Under the pieces are notes generated by a model that did no database searches, was not told the origin of the DNA, and saw only the letters and a program-made list of their open reading frames with translations. Of a DNA stretch of 64,000 nt, positions 9,714 to 17,642 are shown one piece after another (the first letter of the stretch is position 1; every line of letters begins with the position of its first letter). Source of the stretch: Paenibacillus auburnensis (GTDB lineage: Bacteria > Bacillota > Bacilli > Paenibacillales > Paenibacillaceae); assembly GCF_927798115.1 (NCBI RefSeq), contig NZ_CAKMMG010000001.1, positions 868,001-932,000 of the forward strand, written 5' to 3'. The position numbers and the translations under genes are program-made.

Positions 9714-9716
9714 GTC

Positions 9717-10892
9717 TTACAGCGTGCTGAACACGATGTTGCGAAGCTTGCGGGTAACGGCCATCGTGCCGGCATCCTTTTTCTGAACCATGAACAGTAC
9801 GGTCAGCGCGTCTGCCGGACTGTTGGTGAAATAGGCCCCAAGCCAGCCGTCCCAGCCGTATTCACCGCGGCTGCCGAGACAGCCGGCTTTCCCTGGCTCA
9901 GTCATGATGCGCATCTGGTTACCATAACTATGGCCGCATAAGGAATGCCACGTATCGAAGCCTTTTTGCTGCCAGCTGCTTAAAGAAGCCGACGTCATAT
10001 ATTGAACCGTTCTAGGCTTCAATAAAGTCGCACCGTTTAGGGTGCCTTGATTCATCAGCATTGTCGTAAATTTGGCCGCATCATCAATCGTAGATGCAAG
10101 GCCTGCTCCGCCTGACTCAAACAACGGTTCCCGGTCCATCTGATGGCCGATGCCTAGATGACTTTCCGCGTATAGCTTAAGCCCGCCTTCGCCGTCATCC
10201 TGATAGGTGTTCACAAGGCGCGCTCTTTTATCTTCAGGCAGCCAGAAGCCGGTATCCTGCATTCCCAGCGGGCCGAAAATTTCTTTCTGCAAAAATTGGC
10301 CGTAGCGCATGCCGCTAACCGCTTCCACAATTGCGCCAAGAACGTCAGCCGACGTTCCGTATTGCCAGTACGAACCCGGGTCGAACGAAAGGGGGCCTTG
10401 GCCCAGGCGGTTAGCGAATTCCATGGTGCTCATCGCGTTATCCGTGTTCAAACGGCTGCTTAGTTCCTGGAACAATGCGTCTGTATGCTGCCCGGCTTTG
10501 TCCGTTCCGCCGTATACCAAACCAGAGGTCATGTTCAGTAAATCGTGTATGCAGACCTCCCGGCTGGCTGGCACCAGTTCACCGTTTTTCTCAACCAGGG
10601 GGTTCTTGAACCCCGGAATATAGCGGCTTACCGGATCGAACAGATCGATCTCTCCACGCTCGAGCAGCATCATGACGGAAGTGGCGGTGACCGGTTTCGT
10701 CATCGAATATAAACGATAAATCGAATCCCTTGCGATAGGGCGTCCTGACTCTATGTCAGCCATCCCATCCTCATGGTAAAAAACTTCACTCCCGTCCTTG
10801 ATCACCATATAATTCGCACCGGCGATTTCCTTGTTTTCGATGCTCGCTTTCAGCGTCTTTTTCAATTGGTTGGTTATGTTTGGCTCCAGCAT
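9717..10892 (-). CDS. Serine hydrolase, beta-lactamase/esterase (class C-like) family
   Basis: A 391-residue penicillin-recognising-fold hydrolase. The nucleophile motif SxxK is SMTK at residues 63-66 in YRLYSMTKPVTATSVMMLLE. The second motif region reads YWQYGTSADVLG (Tyr-Gly-Thr in place of the usual YxN), and a late GYGWDGW-type glycine-rich segment (YGWDGWLGAYF) stands where KTG occurs in true beta-lactamases. This pattern suits EstB-like esterases or D-aminopeptidases more than antibiotic-destroying enzymes. No signal peptide is seen, so it is probably cytosolic. It is a single gene, convergent with the phosphodiesterase. Confidence 0.85.
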   Translation of the reverse strand: MLEPNITNQLKKTLKASIENKEIAGANYMVIKDGSEVFYHEDGMADIESGRPIARDSIYRLYSMTKPVTATSVMMLLERGEIDLFDPVSRYIPGFKNPLVEKNGELVPASREVCIHDLLNMTSGLVYGGTDKAGQHTDALFQELSSRLNTDNAMSTMEFANRLGQGPLSFDPGSYWQYGTSADVLGAIVEAVSGMRYGQFLQKEIFGPLGMQDTGFWLPEDKRARLVNTYQDDGEGGLKLYAESHLGIGHQMDREPLFESGGAGLASTIDDAAKFTTMLMNQGTLNGATLLKPRTVQYMTSASLSSWQQKGFDTWHSLCGHSYGNQMRIMTEPGKAGCLGSRGEYGWDGWLGAYFTNSPADALTVLFMVQKKDAGTMAVTRKLRNIVFSTL

Positions 10893-11051
10893 GTGGCCTA
10901 AGTCTCCTTCTCAAATACAATTTTCTATAGAAAATAGTAAACGCTTTTTTAGCGGTTGTATAGTGCCGCATCATTTTATGAATGAACGCAGCCCAGGAAT
11001 GACATCCTAAGGAAGTAGTATACAACTCAGTTCCCCGAGGAGGATTCTTGT

Positions 11052-11183
11052 ATGACTCACCAGTTAAAAAGAAGAGAAGCTGCCTGGAAGTCACGAAAGC
11101 AAGAACAGCATCCCCATGGTAAAATCAAATCGCTCAAGACCTTGTCCAGCGAATATGATGAGAAGCATACTACTACTTTGTAA
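11052..11183 (+). CDS. Small basic protein of unknown function (43 aa)
   Basis: A 43-codon frame with a textbook ribosome site: GAGGAGG lies a few bases before the ATG. The product starts MTHQLKRREAAWKSRKQEQ, is very basic and polar, and has no membrane segment or cysteine. It is followed at once by a stable hairpin, which supports a real short gene. I do not recognise the family; small basic proteins like this are common among sporulation-associated proteins in Bacilli, but nothing in the sequence proves that role here. Confidence 0.55.
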   Translation: MTHQLKRREAAWKSRKQEQHPHGKIKSLKTLSSEYDEKHTTTL

Positions 11184-11184
11184 G

Positions 11185-11224
11185 GAAGAAGGGCTGCCTG
11201 GGCATTTGCCGGCAGTCCTTCTTC
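11185..11224 (+). terminator. Hairpin terminator after the 43-aa gene
   Basis: GAAGAAGGGCTGCC pairs with GGCAGTCCTTCTTC (one bulge) across a 12-base loop, starting one base after the stop codon. There is no clean T tract after it, so termination efficiency is uncertain. Confidence 0.55.
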
Positions 11225-11242
11225 ACTTCATTCAAAAATACT

Positions 11243-11298
11243 TTGACGAATCTCATGACTTGGCGTACTATAAACGCATCAAATAAATTTGATTTGAT
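11243..11298 (+). promoter_or_regulatory. arsR-type promoter with palindromic operator
   Basis: TTGACG (11243-11248) and TACTAT (11266-11271) are spaced by exactly 17 bases. Beginning at the expected start site is ATCAAAT-AA-ATTTGAT (11278-11293), a perfect inverted repeat, extended by a further TTGAT. Its place over the start site, and its similarity to known ArsR/SmtB operators, suggest autorepression by the protein encoded at 11310. Confidence 0.75.
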
Positions 11299-11309
11299 GA
11301 GGTTAATCT

Positions 11310-11618
11310 ATGGATACAGAACAACAATCACGGCTTTTTACGAATTACGAACAAAAGTTCAAGGCGCTGGCCGATCAGAAGCGTTTAGCGATTTTACTCG
11401 AAATTAATAAACATTCTGAAGTCTGTGTGTGTGACCTGGAGGGAATTGTAGATCTTCCGCAATCTAAGCTGTCCTATCACCTTAAGCTGTTATTTGATGC
11501 AGATTTAATTAAATGCCGCAGAGAAGGCCGCTGGAATTATTACAGTATCAATGAGAAGGTTATGAAGTATCTTTTGCCGGACGACGTATGTTGTGTCTTT
11601 TACCCGCCGACTACATAA
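11310..11618 (+). CDS. ArsR/SmtB family winged-helix repressor with CVC motif
   Basis: A 102-residue metalloregulator-type repressor. The N-terminal helices lead to EVCVCDLEGIVDLPQSKLSYHLKLL: the CVC pair (Cys39, Cys41) lies in the alpha-3 sensing site of ArsR/CadC proteins and is followed directly by the DNA-recognition helix. Wing residues REGRWNYYSI follow. A second cysteine pair (Cys94-Cys95) sits near the C-terminus, DDVCCVFYPP. Such cysteines bind As(III), Cd(II) or other thiophilic ligands and release DNA. Unusually, the neighbour downstream is gshF rather than an arsenite pump or arsenate reductase. A palindrome similar to that at its own promoter lies between the two genes. Confidence 0.88.
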   Translation: MDTEQQSRLFTNYEQKFKALADQKRLAILLEINKHSEVCVCDLEGIVDLPQSKLSYHLKLLFDADLIKCRREGRWNYYSINEKVMKYLLPDDVCCVFYPPTT

Positions 11619-11640
11619 AGCGCGGGTAAAAATTTACTCT

Positions 11641-11664
11641 ATCCATCAAAATAATTTGATGGAT
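11641..11664 (+). promoter_or_regulatory. Palindromic operator upstream of gshF
   Basis: ATCCATCAAA-ATAA-TTTGATGGAT is a perfect 10-base inverted repeat. Its core ATCAAA-n-TTTGAT resembles the operator on the arsR-type promoter 350 bases upstream. It lies 46 bases before the gshF start. No T run follows, so a regulator site is likelier than a terminator. Confidence 0.65.
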
Positions 11665-11710
11665 AGAGGCGGATAAGAACAATCTAGACGATTAAGAAAG
11701 AAGGTATACG

Positions 11711-14020
11711 ATGGTGAAGCTAAACCCTGATTTTTTGAACTACATAATCGACAACAAGTTAAGTCAAGACATTCTAAAAGGACAGTTCGGCCTTGAAAAA
11801 GAGAACACCCGGGTCGATAAGCGGGGTAATCTTGCATTAACACCTCACCCGAAAGCCTTTGGCTCAAAAATGGATAACCCTTATATCAAAACGGATTTTT
11901 CGGAAAGCCAAGTGGAGATGATCACCCCCGTCTTTCATACCATCGAGGAGACCTATCATTTCCTGGATGCACTGCAGGATATCGTGACGCTGGAGTTGGG
12001 CGATGAGTATTTGTGGACCAGCAGTAATCCACCGGCGCTGCCGCATGAAGAGGATATTCCTGTTGCCCGGATGAATGACCCCTTAGAAGATGCTTATAGA
12101 GAAAAGCTGGCCAGAAAGTATGGCAAAAAGAAGCAGCTGCTCAGCGGAATCCACTTTAATTTTTCGTTCGATGAGGGTTTTCTGCAAAAGCTATATGATG
12201 CTTCACAAAGTCAAGGTGGCTTTAAGTCATTCAAAGACGGAGTTTATTTAAAAGTCGCACGGAATATTCTGAAATACCGCTGGTTACTGATTTATTTGAC
12301 AGGCGCCAGTCCTGTATTTAATAAATCCTATGTAGAACAATGTGTTTCCTTAAGCAATCAGTTGGATGACGAGAGTCACTTCTTTCCCAATATGAGTTCA
12401 CTTCGCAATAGTGTGTGCGGTTACCGGAATGAAAAACCTTTGTACGTTTCTTTTCATTCTATAGATGAATATGTGCGCGATTTGAGGAATTTGGTTCTTT
12501 CTGAGGAATTGCTGAGTACAAAAGAGTTTTATAGCCCCATCCGATTGAAGCCGGCTAAAGGGGATCATCCACTTCAGGAGCTTCAGGATCACGGGGTAGC
12601 TTACATAGAACTACGGATGTTTGATTTAAACCCGCTTTATAAGAACGGAATTGGCCTACAGACCTTGAAGTTTGTGCATTTATTTCTTGTCTATCTGCTG
12701 CTGAAGCAAGATGAACCCTTTAACCAACAAGAACAGCAGCAAGCGGATGTACATGTGGACGTACTTCTAATGACCGGACTCCAGGGTGAACTGCGGGATA
12801 AGGGCTTATCAATCCTTGATGAAATGAAAAAAATGATAAAATCACTGCAGCCTGACGACCAGGCGATGATCCAGTATCTGGATGAGCAAAAAAACATTCT
12901 TATGAACCCGGAGCTTAGTTACGCCTCTGTCATTAAAGCAGAAATACAGTCTTCATCCTATTTGGATTATCACCTGGACAGAGCGAAGCAATATGCAGAG
13001 GAAAGCTCCAAGGCCGGATACAAGTTAGCAGGCTACGAAGATTTAGAATTATCGACTCAGCTTTTACTAAAAGCTGCTGTTAAGCGCGGAATCCGGTTTG
13101 AGCTCATTGATCGAGATGATAACTTTGTTGTCCTTACAAAGGGAGACCATAAGGAATACGTTAAACAGGCAACAAAAACCGCCTTGGATTCCTATAGCAC
13201 GGTCCTGATCATGGAAAATAAGATTGTTACCAAGGAAGTTCTGAAGCAGCATGGAATTCGGGTTCCGGCCGGAAAGGCTTATCGAAGCCCGCAGGAGGCA
13301 ATACTGGATTATGAGCTGTACCGAGAAAGTAAAATAGTAATTAAACCGAAATCAACCAATTTTGGGCTGGGGATCACCATATTCACCCACAGCTTTACAG
13401 AAGAAGATTATCAGCAAGCGGTTGAAATGGCCTTTGCTCATGACCGGACGATCTTACTTGAGGAGTATATATCCGGAAAGGAATACCGCTTCCTGGTGAT
13501 GGGGGATGAGGTTGTCGGAATACTGCATAGAGTACCCGCCAATGTTATTGGAGATGGAATTCATACGATTGAACAACTGATTGCCCGGAAAAACAAAGAT
13601 CCCCTCCGAGGCAAAGGATACAGAACTCCGCTAGAACGGATTCAATTAGGCGAAGCCGAAAAGCTGTTTTTGAAAAATCAGTTCCTGAACCCCTCCGATA
13701 TCCCGGGAACAGGTGAAATGATTTATTTAAGAGAAAACTCAAACATCAGCACGGGCGGGGACAGTATCGATTATACAGACGATATTCCAGAGAGCTATAA
13801 ACAAATAGCGATCCGTGCGGCCAAAGCTGCAGGAGCCACCTTTTGCGGAGTGGATATGATGATCGGGAACATTCAAAAGGAAGCAAATAACGACAATTAT
13901 AGTATTATCGAAATCAATTTTAACCCGGCGATTCATATTCATTGTTATCCTTATCAGGGAATGAATCGAAGAGCAGACGATAAGATTCTGGATTTATTAT
14001 TCGGTCCCATACAAGCGTAA
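11711..14020 (+). CDS. gshF: Bifunctional glutamate-cysteine ligase / glutathione synthetase
   Basis: One cytosolic protein makes glutathione from glutamate, cysteine and glycine. The 769-residue length is typical for GshF (GshAB). Residues 1 to about 470 form the gamma-glutamylcysteine ligase part (FGLEKENTRVDKRGNLALTPHP, LLSGIHFNFSFDE, VAYIELRMFDLNP). From about residue 490 an ATP-grasp domain follows: KIVIKPKSTNFGLGI, ILLEEYISGKEYRFLVMGDE, FCGVDMMIG and IIEINFNPAIHIHCYPYQG. The ribosome site is GAAGG before the ATG at 11711. The gene follows the ArsR-type repressor and a matching palindrome, implying metal or thiol-stress control. Its last 24 bases overlap the end of the convergent WYL regulator. 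Confidence 0.93.
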   Translation: MVKLNPDFLNYIIDNKLSQDILKGQFGLEKENTRVDKRGNLALTPHPKAFGSKMDNPYIKTDFSESQVEMITPVFHTIEETYHFLDALQDIVTLELGDEYLWTSSNPPALPHEEDIPVARMNDPLEDAYREKLARKYGKKKQLLSGIHFNFSFDEGFLQKLYDASQSQGGFKSFKDGVYLKVARNILKYRWLLIYLTGASPVFNKSYVEQCVSLSNQLDDESHFFPNMSSLRNSVCGYRNEKPLYVSFHSIDEYVRDLRNLVLSEELLSTKEFYSPIRLKPAKGDHPLQELQDHGVAYIELRMFDLNPLYKNGIGLQTLKFVHLFLVYLLLKQDEPFNQQEQQQADVHVDVLLMTGLQGELRDKGLSILDEMKKMIKSLQPDDQAMIQYLDEQKNILMNPELSYASVIKAEIQSSSYLDYHLDRAKQYAEESSKAGYKLAGYEDLELSTQLLLKAAVKRGIRFELIDRDDNFVVLTKGDHKEYVKQATKTALDSYSTVLIMENKIVTKEVLKQHGIRVPAGKAYRSPQEAILDYELYRESKIVIKPKSTNFGLGITIFTHSFTEEDYQQAVEMAFAHDRTILLEEYISGKEYRFLVMGDEVVGILHRVPANVIGDGIHTIEQLIARKNKDPLRGKGYRTPLERIQLGEAEKLFLKNQFLNPSDIPGTGEMIYLRENSNISTGGDSIDYTDDIPESYKQIAIRAAKAAGATFCGVDMMIGNIQKEANNDNYSIIEINFNPAIHIHCYPYQGMNRRADDKILDLLFGPIQA

Positions 14021-14950
14021 TCTCTGTTGTAAACCTACTAAGAGTTCTTCCGGCATTTCTCTAACCTTAATATCCTCGCCCAGGAACAGCAGCCAGCTGG
14101 TTATCTCAGTCAATTCATCCGGCTTATTAACATGGATAAAAGTCTTTAGAATCGCTGTGGTTTGGTACGGATTCGTATAGGATAGGGAAACTTTAAAAGG
14201 ATGGTATTTCTTAAACTGGGCAATGGCTTTTGGTCCGAGCTCCAGAATAAGATTGATTGCTTCTTCCTGCTTACTAAGTTTCTCTAAAATCTTTTTTTTG
14301 CTTACTCTTTTCTTCTCCGGGTAGGGAATGACATCAGTAAGTTGGTCAACTGAATAGATTTCTTTCTTTTCATCCTTCAGGTTAAAGGCTTCAATCAGCC
14401 AGAGGCTTTTTTCACGGTAGAGGTGCAGGAGATAAATAGGATAGGTTTCTTCCTTAATGCTAATCAATAAATAGCTGTCCAATAGAAGGATCTGGATCAG
14501 TTTTTCCAGCATGGGATGCGGCAGATCCGACAGATCCAGCAGGTCCGGATTCCTCGGATTGGTTCCTTCAAATAGCAGAATCTGATTTAGAAGAAACAGG
14601 TCTTCCTGCTGATTTTCTGAAATGAGGCCCAGTAACTTCTCCGTTAAAGACTGGCGGCTCTGAAGATAGGGGAGTTGCAGATTTCTTGTAGCCATAAAGG
14701 CAATGAATAGAGCTTTGACCTCATTGCCGGTAAAACGGACCACGGGAAGGACCGAGTTGCGCATGACAGAGTATCCGCCATCTCTTCCGACTTCTGCAAC
14801 AAGCGGCATGCCCAAGGCCTCAATTTCCCTAATATCTCGAATGGCGGTCGAACGGGAGATGTTAAATTCACGCATGATTTCAGAAATAGTAAAGTGGGCA
14901 CGGTTGTTGATATACCGCATGATGATATTAATCCGCTCAACTTTTTTCAT
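13997..14950 (-). CDS. YafY-type transcriptional regulator (HTH + WYL domain)
   Basis: A 317-residue regulator. Residues 1-60 form a DeoR/HTH_11 winged helix (FTISEIMREFNISRSTAIRDIREIEALG), followed by VAEVGRDGGYSV, the wing seen in YafY/YobV proteins. The remainder resembles a degenerate WYL effector-binding domain: YLLHLYREKSLWLIEAFNLKDEKKEIYSVDQL contains the WYL-like core strands. A C-terminal extension follows. Family members bind small ligands or nucleic acids and usually control a nearby gene; here the divergent gene at 15050, a GyrI-like protein, is the natural candidate, 100 bases away. AGGAG precedes the ATG. Its 3' end overlaps that of gshF by 24 bases. Confidence 0.85.
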   Translation of the reverse strand: MKKVERINIIMRYINNRAHFTISEIMREFNISRSTAIRDIREIEALGMPLVAEVGRDGGYSVMRNSVLPVVRFTGNEVKALFIAFMATRNLQLPYLQSRQSLTEKLLGLISENQQEDLFLLNQILLFEGTNPRNPDLLDLSDLPHPMLEKLIQILLLDSYLLISIKEETYPIYLLHLYREKSLWLIEAFNLKDEKKEIYSVDQLTDVIPYPEKKRVSKKKILEKLSKQEEAINLILELGPKAIAQFKKYHPFKVSLSYTNPYQTTAILKTFIHVNKPDELTEITSWLLFLGEDIKVREMPEELLVGLQQRLRLYGTE

Positions 14951-15049
14951 AGGGGCTCCTAAACAGTATCCTTATTTGACATGATTTAAGGCTATCATAT
15001 AACTATCAAGTGATGAAGACAAATCCAAAAGAAAAGGAAGGGATTACAC

Positions 15050-15529
15050 ATGACTCCATTTACCCTGGAAGAAAAAGAAGGCTTTACTGTCGTAGGTTTA
15101 GGAACTGAGCTTAAGAGCGATTACACAGACTATGCGGGTATTAACAAGGAAAAGAACGACTTTTGGGAGGCCGTCAGCCAAGATGGAAGGCTTGATTATT
15201 TAAAAGGCATCGCCATGAATGACTATATTTTTGCCGTAAATGAAGCAGTGAACAACAAGATGATGCATTATGCAGGCGTTATGACGGAAGCTGCGGCACC
15301 TGAAGAAGCCAGAGTGATCCAGTTTCCCAAGGGGCCTTATCTGGTGGTTAAAGGGGAAGCGAAGACGGCTGATGAATTAAATAATAAGCTGGCCGGGGTT
15401 GCCTTTGGTCAAGCCTTGCCTGAAGCTAAGGATTTCGCCTATGTAGGGGGGCCTAACACAACAGCCCTGATGGGGGAGCGAGACGGCTTAGTCTATGGTG
15501 AAATGTGGATACCTGTTGTAAAGAAATAA
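15050..15529 (+). CDS. GyrI-like / AraC effector-binding domain protein
   Basis: A 159-residue stand-alone ligand-binding domain. The arrangement FTVVGLGTELKSDY near the N-terminus, MHYAGVMTE in the middle, then FPKGPYLVVKGEAKTADELNNKL and the final GLVYGEMWIPVVKK is characteristic of SOUL/GyrI-like domains (AraC_E_bind), which bind hydrophobic or cationic molecules and in some cases hydrolyse them. The strong ribosome site AAGGAAGGGA precedes the ATG. It is divergent from the WYL regulator, which commonly pairs with such domains, and is followed after 22 bases by the gene at 15552. Confidence 0.75.
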   Translation: MTPFTLEEKEGFTVVGLGTELKSDYTDYAGINKEKNDFWEAVSQDGRLDYLKGIAMNDYIFAVNEAVNNKMMHYAGVMTEAAAPEEARVIQFPKGPYLVVKGEAKTADELNNKLAGVAFGQALPEAKDFAYVGGPNTTALMGERDGLVYGEMWIPVVKK

Positions 15530-15551
15530 TGAGCTGAAAGGAGGCAGGGAG

Positions 15552-16016
15552 ATGTCCTATATTGTTGATTTTAAAAATGTGTCAACGGCTGGGTTAGAAT
15601 CTTCGCCCGTAGCCGAAGTGCTTGCGGGTTTACGTGCGAATGAAGCCCGGTATTTTATGAACAAATACAAGCATGAATTTACGGTTGTACCCGCGAGCGA
15701 AAGTCAGGAAACTCTTGATTATGTGAACCGGATTTTGAAAATAGAACGTGATCTTGAGTTTGCGGCCAAGCCTTTGGAAACGTCGCGCTTTCAAGTGGAG
15801 AACATCCGGTTTGCCTACGTTTTTTACGAGGATGGACTAGCGCTTAATGTGATGTATACGGTTGATGACCCCAAGAAGCGGGCAGTTGGTTTTAAGCTTT
15901 CTGAGGGGATGGAGGTTCCTAAGGAGCTAGAAACAAAGTTTAAGTTTGCCCGGCAAAAGTCTAAATTGGCTGGAACAATCCGGGGCTCGTTTTTTGTAAT
16001 AAAAGGAGAGTATTAA
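15552..16016 (+). CDS. Conserved hypothetical protein (154 aa)
   Basis: I do not recognise a named family. The 154-residue protein is soluble, with no signal peptide or membrane segment. It contains a helical N-terminal half (EARYFMNKYKHEFTVVP, QETLDYVNRILKIERDLEF) and a strand-rich C-terminal half (RFAYVFYEDGLALNVMYTVDD and GTIRGSFFVIKGEY). The AGGAGGCAGGGAG ribosome site and the 22-base gap after the GyrI-like gene suggest one transcript, closed by the terminator at 16037. Gene order hints at a function linked to the GyrI-like protein, but this is inference. Confidence 0.7.
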   Translation: MSYIVDFKNVSTAGLESSPVAEVLAGLRANEARYFMNKYKHEFTVVPASESQETLDYVNRILKIERDLEFAAKPLETSRFQVENIRFAYVFYEDGLALNVMYTVDDPKKRAVGFKLSEGMEVPKELETKFKFARQKSKLAGTIRGSFFVIKGEY

Positions 16017-16036
16017 TCGAAGCTTAAACGCATTTC

Positions 16037-16068
16037 GAAAAGTCCGGATTCCGGGCTTTTCTTTTTTT
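16037..16068 (+). terminator. Rho-independent terminator
   Basis: GAAAAGTCCGGA pairs with TCCGGGCTTTTC (one G-U pair) with almost no loop, followed by seven T residues. It ends the 15050-16016 pair. Confidence 0.88.
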
Positions 16069-16209
16069 ATATACAAAAGTCCGTGCTTGTACAGCATTCT
16101 TGCAAAAGTACAGTAACATTTCCGCCAGCCGGGTGCTATTCTTAGACCTGCGATACCGGAAAAGCCAACTGAAAAGGATGTGGTGCCGAGCATTTTTGAA
16201 AGAGTATTT

Positions 16210-16246
16210 TTGAATGCGTTTACACGGGATGGTTTTGTTCTAGATT
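16210..16246 (+). promoter_or_regulatory. Candidate promoter with cre-like site for the BNR-4 gene
   Basis: TTTACA (16219-16224) and TAGATT (16241-16246) are 16 bases apart. TTGAATGCGTTTACA at 16210-16224 matches the cre consensus with one mismatch and covers the -35, consistent with catabolite repression of a secreted carbohydrate-active protein. The 150 bases before it show nothing further. Confidence 0.5.
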
Positions 16247-16292
16247 AGTAAGGTGTGCTTACTAGAGGTAATTATCTGAGGGAGGCGAAACA

Positions 16293-17564
16293 ATGAACAA
16301 AAAAAGAACATGGAAGCTCGGTCTCGTCATAATGGCGCTATTGACTCTCCTTCCGGCGGCTACGGGAAATGCGGCTGCTGTGCTTGAAGAGGTTCCTTTC
16401 CCGATGGATTCCAGTAATCAGGCCGGATGGTGGTCTCCTCTTGATACGTATGGACTAGGTTTTGAATATGCATATATGGCATATAATGCGCCGGGGTCAA
16501 TCGTAAGTAAGCATACGGTAGCAATTGCAAGACGGGATAACGACGGCAACTGGAGTAAGCTCCCGCTAATGAATGGCACCGTCCCTGCGGAATTTAATGA
16601 TGATCTTGGCCATAATCAGCCTTCCATAGCCAGAGACGGAAGCGGACGGTTTCACGTCTTCGCCTCCATGCACAGCAATCCGTGGAATTATTACCGCTCG
16701 GATACGGTAGGAGGGATCCCCCAGAATCATTCGGATGAGCTTCCCCAAGGGATGAATGTAACTTATCCGATTGTTACAACCGCCCCGAACGGGGATTTAT
16801 ACTTACTGGTCCGTGTCGACAAAGATACTGCAGGCAAAAGAGAGGCCGTCCTGTTCCGCTGGAATAACGCGGATTCGGTGTGGAGCCAGATCAAGGTAAT
16901 TGCGTCTCACCTTAACCGGTCTGTCTACCCTGACGATCTGGTCTTCGATGCTAACGGAGATCTTCATATCTTGTTCGAGTGGGCGTATTTTGCCGCAAGT
17001 CCTCTGAGACATCAATTATCTTATCTGAAATACAGCCCATCTACGAACACCTTTACTAAGGCTGATGGAACATCTGTGGTGCCGCCAGTCTCACTGACTA
17101 CGGCGGATATTGTGCAGCCCTTGGCTCCTAGCGAAATCTATGTACAGAGTGGCAGCGATCCCGGCGGCCCGGGTGTACAGAGTGCAAAGATGACTGTGGA
17201 TTCTGACGGCCATCCCTATATCGCTTACCGCTATCGTGAAGAGGGAAGTACAAGCTTTTCGGTGAAGCAGGCCACTTATGGCACAGGGGGCTGGGCACTG
17301 CAAACGGTCTATAATGCTGCTCCGACGAATGCAGCCATTGATGTGACCTGGACAGGAAATGCGGCAAGAATCTATTACGTAAAAAGCAGCGGAAGTGACC
17401 GGGCGTTTATGGCAGTAAATACAGGCGGAGCCTTCACTGAAACCTCTCTTGCGCCGGGTATCCCGGTGGAACGGCTGGCCGTGGACCGCAGTCCCAAAGG
17501 TGTTGATATTATGTATCTGGTGGATGTAACGAATCTGAAGCTCTATTACGGCCGGAACGAATAA
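16293..17564 (+). CDS. Secreted BNR-4 repeat beta-propeller protein, probable polysaccharide lyase-like
   Basis: A 423-residue exported protein: a signal peptide (basic MNKKRTWK, hydrophobic core, cleavage near GNAAA at about residue 28) precedes repeated Asp-box-like strands (IARDGSGRFHVFA, TTAPNGDLYLLV, VFDANGDLHILFEW, VDSDGHPYIAYRY). DDLGHNQPSIARDGSGRFHV and the later MHSNPWNYYRS match the BNR_4 family, whose members include PL24/PL25 ulvan lyases with a His-His-Tyr active site. Histidines and tyrosines are present at those places, so lyase activity on an acidic, rhamnose-containing polysaccharide is plausible but unproven. GGGAGG precedes the ATG. The gene is alone, with a cre-like site upstream. 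Confidence 0.75.
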   Translation: MNKKRTWKLGLVIMALLTLLPAATGNAAAVLEEVPFPMDSSNQAGWWSPLDTYGLGFEYAYMAYNAPGSIVSKHTVAIARRDNDGNWSKLPLMNGTVPAEFNDDLGHNQPSIARDGSGRFHVFASMHSNPWNYYRSDTVGGIPQNHSDELPQGMNVTYPIVTTAPNGDLYLLVRVDKDTAGKREAVLFRWNNADSVWSQIKVIASHLNRSVYPDDLVFDANGDLHILFEWAYFAASPLRHQLSYLKYSPSTNTFTKADGTSVVPPVSLTTADIVQPLAPSEIYVQSGSDPGGPGVQSAKMTVDSDGHPYIAYRYREEGSTSFSVKQATYGTGGWALQTVYNAAPTNAAIDVTWTGNAARIYYVKSSGSDRAFMAVNTGGAFTETSLAPGIPVERLAVDRSPKGVDIMYLVDVTNLKLYYGRNE

Positions 17565-17585
17565 GCTGCAACAGAACAAAAGCAA

Positions 17586-17629
17586 GGTCAGAGCACACAG
17601 CTTTTTGGAATTGGCTGTGTGTTCTGACC
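17586..17629. terminator. Palindromic bidirectional terminator
   Basis: GGTCAGAGCACACAGC pairs with GCTGTGTGTTCTGACC (one G-U pair) across a 12-base loop between two convergent genes. No long T run follows. Confidence 0.65.
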
Positions 17630-17642
17630 CAATAGTTCGTGT

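Noticed and set aside
9717..10892. True beta-lactamase (antibiotic resistance) assignment
   Set aside because: SMTK is present, but the second and third motifs differ from class C beta-lactamases and no signal peptide is seen; an esterase-like hydrolase is safer.
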